A stretch of 64,000 nt of DNA from Pseudomonas gingeri (GTDB taxonomy: Bacteria > Pseudomonadota > Gammaproteobacteria > Pseudomonadales > Pseudomonadaceae): positions 248,001 to 312,000 of the forward strand of contig NZ_JACAPR010000011.1 of the NCBI RefSeq assembly GCF_013385635.1, given 5' to 3'. The position numbers and the translations under genes are program-made. The notes below the pieces were generated by a model that saw only the letters and a list, made by a program, of their open reading frames with translations, had not been told where the DNA came from and ran no database searches. Below are positions 54,644 to 62,772 of this stretch, piece by piece. Every line of letters begins with the position of its first letter. Position 1 is the stretch's first letter.

Positions 54644-55864
54644 ATGCAGCTTATCGCCAAGCTCGGCATCCTCGCCGACGCCGCCAAGTACGACGCTTCG
54701 TGCGCCAGCAGCGGCGCACCCAAGCGCAGCTCCCGTGGCCGTGAGGGGATCGGTGCCACCGATGGCATGGGCATCTGTCACAGCTATACCCCCGACGGCC
54801 GCTGCGTGTCGTTGCTCAAGGTGCTGCTGACCAATTTCTGCCTCTACGACTGCCAGTACTGCGTCAATCGCCGCTCCAGCAATGTGCCCAGGGCGCGTTT
54901 CACGCCGGAGGAGGTGGTGCGCCTGACCCTCGACTTCTATCGGCGCAATTGCATCAGCGGGCTGTTCCTGAGCTCCGGCATCATCCGCTCGGCCGACTAC
55001 ACCATGGAGCAGTTGGTGCGGGTGGCGCGCTTGCTGCGTGAGGAACACCAGTTCCGGGGCTATATCCATCTCAAGACCATTCCCGACGCCGATCCCTTGT
55101 TGATCGAGGAGGCCGGACGCCTGGCGGACCGCCTGAGCGTGAACATCGAGTTGCCTACGGAGGCGGGCCTCAAGCTGCTGGCCCCGGAGAAGCAACTGGT
55201 CACCATTCGCCAAGCCATGGGCACCATTCACCGCGGCCAGCAGGCGGTGGCTGGAGAGCTCAGGGCGCCGCGCTTCACCCCGGCGGGGCAGAGCACGCAG
55301 ATGATCGTCGGGGCCGATGCCAGCGACGACCGTACGATCCTGCGCAACGCCGAATCGCTCTATCAGGGCTATGGCTTGCGGCGGGTCTATTACTCGGCAT
55401 TCAGTCCGATTCCCGACAGTCCCGGCAGTGTGCCTCTCGCCGCGCCGCCATTGCTGCGTGAGCATCGGCTGTACCAGGCCGATTTCCTCATGCGCGGCTA
55501 CGGCTACAAGGCCGGCGAGCTGTTGACCCAGTCCACCCACCTGGCGTTGGACATCGACCCCAAGCTCGCCTGGGCGCTGGCCAATCGCGAAGTCTTCCCG
55601 CTGGACGTGAACCGCGCCGAGCCGCCATTGCTGGCGCGCATCCCGGGGATAGGCCTGCGCAGCGTGCAGCGGATGGTGGCGCTGCGCAATGAGCGGCGCA
55701 TCCGCTATGACGACCTGATCCAGATGCGCTGCGTGCTGGACAAGGCACGGCCCTTCATCGTCACCAGTGATTATCGACCGCCCCAGGCGGAGATACGCAG
55801 CGGCCTCTTGCGGGCGCGCCTGCGCGAGCCCCAGGCACCCTTGCAAATGGGGCTGTGGGGATGA
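54644..55864 (+). CDS. Putative DNA modification/repair radical SAM protein (TIGR03916 type)
   Basis: A 406-residue protein. The radical SAM domain carries the Cys triad Cys-x3-Cys-x2-Cys in NFCLYDCQYCVNRRSSN (about residues 66-82), which binds the 4Fe-4S cluster. The C-terminal third has a helix-hairpin-helix DNA-binding motif (ARIPGIGLRSVQRMVALRNE, about residue 330). Proteins of this type occur with uracil-DNA-glycosylase-like partners and are thought to act in DNA repair. The ATG at 54644 follows the LexA box directly, so it is a probable SOS gene. The longer frame would start upstream of the operator. Confidence 0.9.
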   Translation: MQLIAKLGILADAAKYDASCASSGAPKRSSRGREGIGATDGMGICHSYTPDGRCVSLLKVLLTNFCLYDCQYCVNRRSSNVPRARFTPEEVVRLTLDFYRRNCISGLFLSSGIIRSADYTMEQLVRVARLLREEHQFRGYIHLKTIPDADPLLIEEAGRLADRLSVNIELPTEAGLKLLAPEKQLVTIRQAMGTIHRGQQAVAGELRAPRFTPAGQSTQMIVGADASDDRTILRNAESLYQGYGLRRVYYSAFSPIPDSPGSVPLAAPPLLREHRLYQADFLMRGYGYKAGELLTQSTHLALDIDPKLAWALANREVFPLDVNRAEPPLLARIPGIGLRSVQRMVALRNERRIRYDDLIQMRCVLDKARPFIVTSDYRPPQAEIRSGLLRARLREPQAPLQMGLWG

Positions 55865-56709
55865 TCGCGCTGGACTGTGCCGACGACTTCGGCACTTGGC
55901 GTGACCAGGCCCGCAGACTGCTCGGCCACGGTATCGACCCGGTGGATGTGACCTGGACGCAAGGCCCGATGGACGATCTGCTGGCCGTGCCGGCGCCGTT
56001 GCCGGCAGGCCCGGGGCAATTCTGCGCCCGAGTCCCGGCGGTCTTGCTGGCCCAGCTCGAACAGGCTGCGCGCTATCGCGGTGAGCAGCGCTGGAACCTG
56101 CTCTACGAAGTGCTCTGGCGTGTTGCCCATGGCGATCGCACGGCCATGCTCGCCGGCGATCGCCTGGGCAGCGAACTGCAACGGCGGATCCGTCAGGTCA
56201 GTCGTGAAGCCCATCACCTGCATGCCTTTGTGCGTTTCGTGCCGTTGCCCGAAGCGCTCGCCGAACGGCTGCAACTGGATCTGGTGGCCTTCCACGAACC
56301 GGCCCACGACATCCTCGAAAGCGCCAGCGGCCATTTCGCCGAACGGTTGGGCCGGCAACGCTGGCTGATCGCAACCTCTCGCGACGGCATCCGTTTTGAC
56401 GGCCAGGTGCTGGACTATCGACGCACGTGCCCCGAGGAATGGCGGCAGTGGGCTTGCCATGCCGATGACCCGGGTGCCGAGTTGTGGCTGACCTACTACC
56501 GGCACATCTTCAACCCGGCCCGGGTCAACCCGGATGCGATGCGCCAGCACATGCCGGGTCGTTTCTGGCGGCACTTGCCGGAAGGACCGCTGATTCCTCG
56601 GCTGGTGGGCCTGGCCCGACAGGGCAAACAGCGCGATGGGCAGGCGCAGGAAGTGGGCCAGCAGAACGGCAAGCGGATTGCGGTCGGGGAGGGAATGACT
56701 GGGCAGTAA
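55861..56709 (+). CDS. TIGR03915-family putative DNA repair protein, without a UDG domain
   Basis: A 282-residue protein coupled to the radical SAM gene by a four-base overlap (ATGA). The TIGR03915 pattern is seen in EQAARYRGEQRWNLLYEVLW, SREAHHLHAFVRFVP and the WLTYYRHIFNPARVNPDAMR block. In many bacteria this domain is fused to a uracil-DNA-glycosylase-like domain making a protein of about 480 residues; here it stops after about 250 residues of domain with a short Gly/Gln-rich tail. Regulated by the same LexA box. Confidence 0.85.
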   Translation: MIALDCADDFGTWRDQARRLLGHGIDPVDVTWTQGPMDDLLAVPAPLPAGPGQFCARVPAVLLAQLEQAARYRGEQRWNLLYEVLWRVAHGDRTAMLAGDRLGSELQRRIRQVSREAHHLHAFVRFVPLPEALAERLQLDLVAFHEPAHDILESASGHFAERLGRQRWLIATSRDGIRFDGQVLDYRRTCPEEWRQWACHADDPGAELWLTYYRHIFNPARVNPDAMRQHMPGRFWRHLPEGPLIPRLVGLARQGKQRDGQAQEVGQQNGKRIAVGEGMTGQ

Positions 56710-56792
56710 GGTTGCGTAAGCGGCCATTTCAGTTTCGACTGGAGCGCCTACAACGATCCGCATCGTCGCTACTGATTCCTTTCGACGAGCGT

Positions 56793-56823
56793 CCGACAGC
56801 CCCGTGTCATACGGGGTTGTCGG
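56793..56823. terminator. Bidirectional hairpin between the repair operon and the biosynthetic operon
   Basis: CCGACAGCCCCGT pairs with ACGGGGTTGTCGG (13 bp, five-base loop, with one G-T pair). It lies between convergent genes. No strong T-run on either side. Confidence 0.65.
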
Positions 56824-56848
56824 ATCATGGCCGGAGCCGGCTTGAGAC

Positions 56849-57751
56849 TCAGCCCAGGGATGTCCTTTGGGTCTGGCTTCGGTCCCCGATCAGACACAGC
56901 ACCAGCGAAAGCACGATCGCTCCGATGCTCACATTCATCCATGGAGTGATTTGCTCATCCAGCAACAACGCAGACCACGCAATCCCCGCCGCCAGTGCCG
57001 CGAAACTGGCAAATGAAACATATATCCCACCTGCCCGTCGTACCAGTTCGAAGAAGGACCAGACCTCAACTGCGGTGACGATCACCAGTAGTGCCACTTC
57101 CGATCCATGCTGGACGAGATCCTGGTAGCCCACCTCCGACGTCGATGTAAAGAACAATGGGAGTGCCAACAACGCAGCCAGCACCGACTCATAGGCGGCC
57201 ATGGTGAACACCCCCAGGCCTTTCGGCCAGGCCGCGGCAACGTACAGGTTGTACAGCGCGTAACTCACCGGAACCCCGATGGCCACCGCCAGCCAAAAAC
57301 GGGACGATCCCTGCGGAAGCGCTGCACTGGGCAGCAGGAGCATCATGGCTGCACCAATACCCAGTGCGGCACACAGCACATGCCAGAACGTGACCGTTGC
57401 CAGACGAAGCAGAAAGCCCAGGCAAATGCAGAAAACCGGTGTGCTTGTGACGATCAGGGTAAGCAAGGTCGAGTCAATGTAAGGCGCCACCACCAGTTCG
57501 AGCCAGATCGGGAATGCATAGCCAAGTACACTGCAGATGATCAGGAAGACCCACCATGACCGGTTGGTGCGCCACGAACTGCGTGTGACGACCATCATTG
57601 CCAGGAACGCGATGGCCACACCGACCAGCGTCGGGAACAGGATCAGATCTGCTTGAACCCCGACGCTGGTGATTTTCTTGACGAGTACGAAGTGGAGCCC
57701 CCAGGTGCTGCCCATCAAGGCCAGCAGTAGAAAATTGATGTAGCGCGTCAA
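56849..57751 (-). CDS. EamA/DMT-family transporter of the biosynthetic operon
   Basis: A 300-residue membrane protein with ten predicted helices. First repeat starts INFLLLALMGSTWGLHFVLV; second repeat around SRFWLAVAIGVPVSYALYNL. EamA proteins often export metabolites. It starts with TTG, preceded by AAGGGAGA, and lies 39 bp after the NRPS gene on the same strand, so it is probably the exporter of the product. An importer role cannot be excluded. Confidence 0.87.
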   Translation of the reverse strand: MTRYINFLLLALMGSTWGLHFVLVKKITSVGVQADLILFPTLVGVAIAFLAMMVVTRSSWRTNRSWWVFLIICSVLGYAFPIWLELVVAPYIDSTLLTLIVTSTPVFCICLGFLLRLATVTFWHVLCAALGIGAAMMLLLPSAALPQGSSRFWLAVAIGVPVSYALYNLYVAAAWPKGLGVFTMAAYESVLAALLALPLFFTSTSEVGYQDLVQHGSEVALLVIVTAVEVWSFFELVRRAGGIYVSFASFAALAAGIAWSALLLDEQITPWMNVSIGAIVLSLVLCLIGDRSQTQRTSLG

Positions 57752-57790
57752 TTCGGTATCTCCCTTTTAAATGAAACTCGCGGTTCGGCA

Positions 57791-60700
57791 TCATCCATGC
57801 GCGACGGTTTGAGCCTGTAAGGATGGGGGAACTGATCCAGCCATCACGGTATAGGCCATCTGCTCCGGCGTGAGGCCTGGAGATTTTTCTTGCCCCCAGC
57901 ATTCATGTGAGGCGATCGCTTCAGTGATCGTAAGGTCATCCATGCAGTCGGAAAGCGACAGCGACTTCACGACAGCGAACACTCTCAGCGCCGGGACATC
58001 CTGCGGGTACGCCAGAATGTGAGCGTTCAGCGTTGCCAGCCATGTTGCCGAGTTCACCAGGACCAGGTCTTTCACCTGCTGACGCATGGCTTGATGGATT
58101 TCGTCCATCGTGTAGCTTTTGCTGGAGCATAGATGATAGGTGCTTGTGGCCGTCGAGGGGAGGCTCGCCGGGTTTACTACGCGGGAGGCAATCTGGCCCG
58201 CGATGCGATCCGCCGGGCAGACTTCCAACTGCATGGGCATGATCGGAAATTGTCCGATTCTCTGGCAGACACTCAAGAACTGGAAGACATAGTCATTGCT
58301 GGCTTCACCCACGTTCGTGGTACTGCCCCACAGGCGACCACAGCGATAGATCGTTGCCTTGAGGCCCTCAGCCCGGAGCTGCTCCAGCAACATTTCGATC
58401 ATCCATTTGCTTTGCAGATAACCGGAGGTCACGCTATCCACTTCCGCCATTTTGGTGCTGGGGGATAGGTGCGCGAGACGCGGTTTGGTGTCAAACAAGG
58501 CAAGAGATGAGGCAAAGTGGAAGCCGGCGCCGCTTGCAAGAGCCAGGTTGATGAGGTTCAGGCTTCCGAGGACGTTGGTCGTCATCAGCTTCGAATAGGG
58601 TGACAACATATGGGTATCGGCGGCGCAATGCACGATATCGGCGACGCTGTGTTGCAATGCGTGCAGACAATCCTCGTCCAGCCCCAGTTGGTCGCGGTTC
58701 AGGTCGCCCACGATGACATGCAGTCTTTGCCGCTCTTCATGGCACACGTTCAGCGTTTGCATCAGTTTTCGACGAAGGGCTTCGGGGCTTTCAGCGGTCG
58801 AACTGCGAACCAGGCAGTGGATTGGACGTAGCGTTCTTTTCAGCAGGTCCTTGACCACATGGCGTCCGAGCAGCCCCGTAGCACCTGTCACAAGAATGCC
58901 TTCTGCGATACGAGTGGAAGGGGGCGTGCCGACCCGGAGCAACCCCTTGAGCCGATCGAGTTCCGCATCGCGCCAGTCGCGGAAGTGTCGGGCCCTGTGT
59001 TGTACGTGTACCGATTTACCGGCGTCGGTGAGAATCGTGCGCAGGCTCGCACAATGGTACAGCGTCGATACCGGCCATTCCCGACCGCTGTGCCGTTCCA
59101 GAAAGACAGCCAATCGCACGATCTCCAGTGAGTCGGCGCCATTCTCCGCCAGGCTGGCATCCCAGTTCAGTTCGCGTGCGCCCAGTATCGAGCGTATGCC
59201 TGCCATGAGTTCGCTCTCTGGTTGTGGGTCGAGATCGCCGTTCTCCCTTGTCTTGGCAATGGCGGTCGCGAGAGCCCGCACCCTGTTGTAATCGATCTTT
59301 CCAGCAAGAGTGCGCGGCATTTCGTCGAGCAGGACAAAGCTGTTCGGAACCATATAGGACGGAAGATCCAGGCTCAGCTGGTGACGCAAGTCAGTTTGTG
59401 TCACCTCGATACCAGGCATCAGTTGCACGGCGCACAGCAGCTTGGCATTACTACCTGCGTCGGTCATGAGCACACAGCAATCCGACACTTCGGGCAGCGT
59501 TCGGACGATCGACTCGATTTCGCCCAGGCTAATCCTGAAGCCCTGGCGTTTCATCACATTGTCCATGCGGCCGTGATACTCCAATGCGCCGTCGACGCCG
59601 ATGCGCCCCAGATCCCCACTCTTGTAATAGCGATGCTGGCTTCGATCACTCTCGACCCGGATGAAGAATTTCTCATCGGTCATTTCAGGGCTGTTCAGGT
59701 ATCCGGTGGCCACGCCCGGACTGGATATGCATATCTGCCCCATGCCCCCGAGCGGTGCCGGCCGGTCAAACCGGTCGAGCAAGACAATCCTGCTGCCGGC
59801 AATGGGGCGACCGATGGAGATAGCGTTTTTTATCTCGTCCCCGGAACAGGGCTGTCGCACGCGCTGGAGGGCTGTGACAACCGTCGTCTCGGTTGGGCCG
59901 TAGGAGTTGATCAGGTGTGGACGAGGTGGCGGGAGACGGAACCAGGCGTGGATATCGGATTTGTAGAGTGCTTCTCCGCCAATGACAACCAGATTGACGC
60001 TGGGTGGAAAGTGGAGGTTCTCCGATAGGCAGGCCAGACTGAGCTCTCGCCAGTAGCCGGTGGGCAAGTCCAGAAAAGTGATGCGTTGTTCATGCACGAA
60101 CTGCAGAAACCTGGCGGGTCGCAGATCGACCTCCGAATCACGGATAATCAACGTTCCGCCGGCCATCAGGCAGGGATAGATTTCCTCAACGGAGGCGTCA
60201 AACGAGACGGTGGCAAATTGCAGGACCCTGGCATGACTCGTGAGACTGAAGGTGTGCCTGGCAACGCTGGCGTAGTACGAAAGCGATGAGCGTGAAACCA
60301 TCACTCCCTTGGGGCGTCCGGTTGTGCCAGAGGTGAACAGCACGTACCCGCAACCCGAGTTGCCTTCGGATTCGGTTTCGGCCATCGAGCGAATCCTTGT
60401 TATTACCCCATCGCCCTCAATGATCCATCCCGCCCGAGCATCTTCGAGCATCAGTTTGCTGCGCTCGACTGGCAGTTCGAGGTCTATTGGAATGTAGATG
60501 GCATCCAGCGAAAGCAACGCCAGCGCGGCAATGATAAAACCGCTTGAGCGTGGCAGGCGTAGTGCGACACGGCTGCCGGCGGTTACCCCCTCGCGTGCCA
60601 GCTCTGTGGCGAGCTTGCGGGCCTGCGCCGATAACTGTCCGTAGCTGATCGTTGTGCCGGCATCACAAATGGCTGCTTTTTCAGGGTTCCGACCTGCATG

Positions 60701-61336
60701 GCTCTCGAATGCCTCCAGCACATCCTGATCCACGACGCCCTGCAGTTTGCCCAGCAACTCGGAGTTCGACTGTACAGGTCTTGCGAACTCCACAAGCTGT
60801 TGTGGAGTGAGATGATTGTCACTCTGAAGAGCCATCGCGATGGCCAGAAGCGCATCGAGGATCTCGTGAGCCAGGTCTTTTTCAAGCACCTGCCTGTCGA
60901 ACAACAATTCGACCGAGGCTTCGCGGACATTCATCTGCAACTGGGCGGCACCGAACAAGCCCTGGCATTGCTCGGTGTCCGACCAGGCCCGTACCTGCCA
61001 GGGCGCGTGCTGTGCGCCGGACATGTCGTTCAGGGCTTTTCTGCAATCAGCACGAAGTGCGCTTGCCGATGCCAGCGGATCCACATTCGGGCAGTCGAGA
61101 TGCCCTGCGTGAGAGACGACAACGCTGCTCACTTCTTCCGCCCAGTTGGCGTACCAGCAAGCGGCTACCAGCCAGGCGGTGAGCAGGCTGGCCTCGAATT
61201 CGGCGCCGGTCGTACCCACGGCGTCCGCTCGCTCCAGGCTGACCGCTGCCTGGCTCACTGTCGAACTTTCGCTTTCCACGCCTGGCACTTGTGTATCGCG
61301 CACCGAATCTGTGTGTTCGATTTCATCGAATGTCAT
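57791..61336 (-). CDS. NRPS-like enzyme: adenylation, carrier and terminal reductase domains
   Basis: An 1181-residue single-module enzyme. The first 200 residues look like a remnant of a condensation domain's second half (ELLFDRQVLEKDLAHEILDA); the HHxxxDG motif is missing. Adenylation domain: YVLFTSGTTGRPKG (331-344), FDASVEEIYP with Asp380 for an alpha-amino group, NSYGPTETT (477-485), YKSGDLGRIG (571-580), and Lys670. Carrier domain: Ser736 in ENGADSLEIV carries the phosphopantetheine. Reductase domain (about 805-1160): TGATGLLGRH (817-826) binds NAD(P)H and the YLQSK pair (Tyr973, Lys977) is catalytic. Expected action: activate an amino acid and release it as aldehyde or alcohol. Confidence 0.93.
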   Translation of the reverse strand: MTFDEIEHTDSVRDTQVPGVESESSTVSQAAVSLERADAVGTTGAEFEASLLTAWLVAACWYANWAEEVSSVVVSHAGHLDCPNVDPLASASALRADCRKALNDMSGAQHAPWQVRAWSDTEQCQGLFGAAQLQMNVREASVELLFDRQVLEKDLAHEILDALLAIAMALQSDNHLTPQQLVEFARPVQSNSELLGKLQGVVDQDVLEAFESHAGRNPEKAAICDAGTTISYGQLSAQARKLATELAREGVTAGSRVALRLPRSSGFIIAALALLSLDAIYIPIDLELPVERSKLMLEDARAGWIIEGDGVITRIRSMAETESEGNSGCGYVLFTSGTTGRPKGVMVSRSSLSYYASVARHTFSLTSHARVLQFATVSFDASVEEIYPCLMAGGTLIIRDSEVDLRPARFLQFVHEQRITFLDLPTGYWRELSLACLSENLHFPPSVNLVVIGGEALYKSDIHAWFRLPPPRPHLINSYGPTETTVVTALQRVRQPCSGDEIKNAISIGRPIAGSRIVLLDRFDRPAPLGGMGQICISSPGVATGYLNSPEMTDEKFFIRVESDRSQHRYYKSGDLGRIGVDGALEYHGRMDNVMKRQGFRISLGEIESIVRTLPEVSDCCVLMTDAGSNAKLLCAVQLMPGIEVTQTDLRHQLSLDLPSYMVPNSFVLLDEMPRTLAGKIDYNRVRALATAIAKTRENGDLDPQPESELMAGIRSILGARELNWDASLAENGADSLEIVRLAVFLERHSGREWPVSTLYHCASLRTILTDAGKSVHVQHRARHFRDWRDAELDRLKGLLRVGTPPSTRIAEGILVTGATGLLGRHVVKDLLKRTLRPIHCLVRSSTAESPEALRRKLMQTLNVCHEERQRLHVIVGDLNRDQLGLDEDCLHALQHSVADIVHCAADTHMLSPYSKLMTTNVLGSLNLINLALASGAGFHFASSLALFDTKPRLAHLSPSTKMAEVDSVTSGYLQSKWMIEMLLEQLRAEGLKATIYRCGRLWGSTTNVGEASNDYVFQFLSVCQRIGQFPIMPMQLEVCPADRIAGQIASRVVNPASLPSTATSTYHLCSSKSYTMDEIHQAMRQQVKDLVLVNSATWLATLNAHILAYPQDVPALRVFAVVKSLSLSDCMDDLTITEAIASHECWGQEKSPGLTPEQMAYTVMAGSVPPSLQAQTVAHG

Positions 61337-61372
61337 CTCTTATAGTCCTTTATGTTTTCGGCTCAATGACAG

Positions 61373-62680
61373 TTATTTCAGTGCTTGCTGGATAACCAGG
61401 CAGAGATGATCGATTTGTTCCTGATTGATACACAGCGGGGGCGCGATCTCGATCGTCGGATCGTTGCGGGTGTAGTACAGGGAGGTGATCACGCCATGGT
61501 TCAACAAACGATCGCGAATCACTGCGACTTCTTCCGTCGTGGCGGGAGCCGGGGAGTCAGGTGACTTCAGGTGGATGGCCTGGAGCAGGCCCGTCCCGGT
61601 GAGACCGGAGACCTTTGGATGTCCTGCGAACAAACCGTGCAGTCTGTCCTTCAGGTAGACACCCATGGACGAGGCGTTCCCGAGCAGTTGCTCGTGATCG
61701 AGAATCCTGATGTTTTCCAGTGCGGCCGCGGCTGCGGCTGGACGACCACCGAAGGTGGCGCCATGGGTGAACATGCTGTCGTTGCCCTGGGCGAAGGCAG
61801 AAGCGACACGTTCGCTGACGATTGTAGCCCCGAGGGAGTCGTATCCACTTGTGAGGCCTTTGGCGCAAACGATGATGTCTGCTTCGAGACCATAGTGTTC
61901 AGCGCTGAACCAGCTGCCCATACGTCCGAATCCGGTAATGACTTCATCGACGATCAACAGGGCGCCGGTCTCCTCGCGCAGCCTGCGTAGTCCATCAAGA
62001 TACTCGGTGCCGGGCGTCACCATGCCGTTGCTGGTTTCGATGGTTTCCAGCAGTACGCCTGCGACATCCTTGCCACGACCTGGGGTGGCCTTCAGGAGGT
62101 CATTGAAGGGATCATTGCTGTCGTGCATCGAAGGAATGGTCGCGGTCATGGGCAGAAGTGGACCGAACTCTTCTTTCAACGATGCAAAACCGCAGACCGA
62201 CAGCGCGCCCAGCGTAACGCCGTGGTAGGCATGATCGCGGGAGACCAGCCATTTGCGCTGGCTTTCACCACTCTTGACGGCAAAGGCCCGGGCAATTTTC
62301 AGCGCGGTTTCTACTGCCTCCGAGCCGCTGTTGGTGAAGAACACCCGTGCATTGGCTCCGACGACGGGGGACGCCAGGTTTGCCAGGGCCTGAGCCAACT
62401 GGGTGGAATAGGGGTTGGAAAAACTGAACGGAGAGCAGAATGCTAGCGTCTTGGCTGCCTGGCTGGCGGCATCGACAATCGAGTCACGACCATATCCGAC
62501 ATTCACACAGTACGCACCGCTGATGGCGTCCATATACTGGCGGCCCTGCGAATCCGTTACGTAGATGCCTTGTGCCTTAACCAGGGACGAGGGGAAAGCA
62601 TCGGTCTTGCCAAGTTGATCGGAAGGGAAGAAGTGCAGCCAGGTATTGTCGTGTTCAGACAGGGACTTTTCTACAGGCAT
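61373..62680 (-). CDS. Class III PLP-dependent aminotransferase
   Basis: A 435-residue omega-type aminotransferase. PLP-site elements are FFTNSGSEAVETALKIAR (about 114-131), DHAYHGVTLGA, Asp245 in LLIVDEVITGFGRMG, and Lys274 in IIVCAKGLTSGY, which forms the Schiff base. TFGGRPAAAAAAL follows as usual. It lies 36 bp before the NRPS gene. A likely task is amination of the aldehyde released by the reductase domain, or supply of the amino precursor. AAGGA precedes the ATG. Confidence 0.92.
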   Translation of the reverse strand: MPVEKSLSEHDNTWLHFFPSDQLGKTDAFPSSLVKAQGIYVTDSQGRQYMDAISGAYCVNVGYGRDSIVDAASQAAKTLAFCSPFSFSNPYSTQLAQALANLASPVVGANARVFFTNSGSEAVETALKIARAFAVKSGESQRKWLVSRDHAYHGVTLGALSVCGFASLKEEFGPLLPMTATIPSMHDSNDPFNDLLKATPGRGKDVAGVLLETIETSNGMVTPGTEYLDGLRRLREETGALLIVDEVITGFGRMGSWFSAEHYGLEADIIVCAKGLTSGYDSLGATIVSERVASAFAQGNDSMFTHGATFGGRPAAAAAALENIRILDHEQLLGNASSMGVYLKDRLHGLFAGHPKVSGLTGTGLLQAIHLKSPDSPAPATTEEVAVIRDRLLNHGVITSLYYTRNDPTIEIAPPLCINQEQIDHLCLVIQQALK

Positions 62681-62691
62681 GGGGAATCCTT

Positions 62692-62710
62692 GCGCTTGTT
62701 ATGCAAGCGC
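62692..62710. other. Hairpin just before the aminotransferase start
   Basis: GCGCTTG and CAAGCGC form a 7-bp stem with a five-base loop in the 92-bp gap between the first two genes of the operon, next to the ribosome binding site. Possibly an mRNA processing or translation-control element. Confidence 0.45.
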
Positions 62711-62772
62711 TTGTGTCATCAGGTTTCGGTGAGCGCGCGATTGATGGCGTATCAATTGCGCGCCACGTGTTA

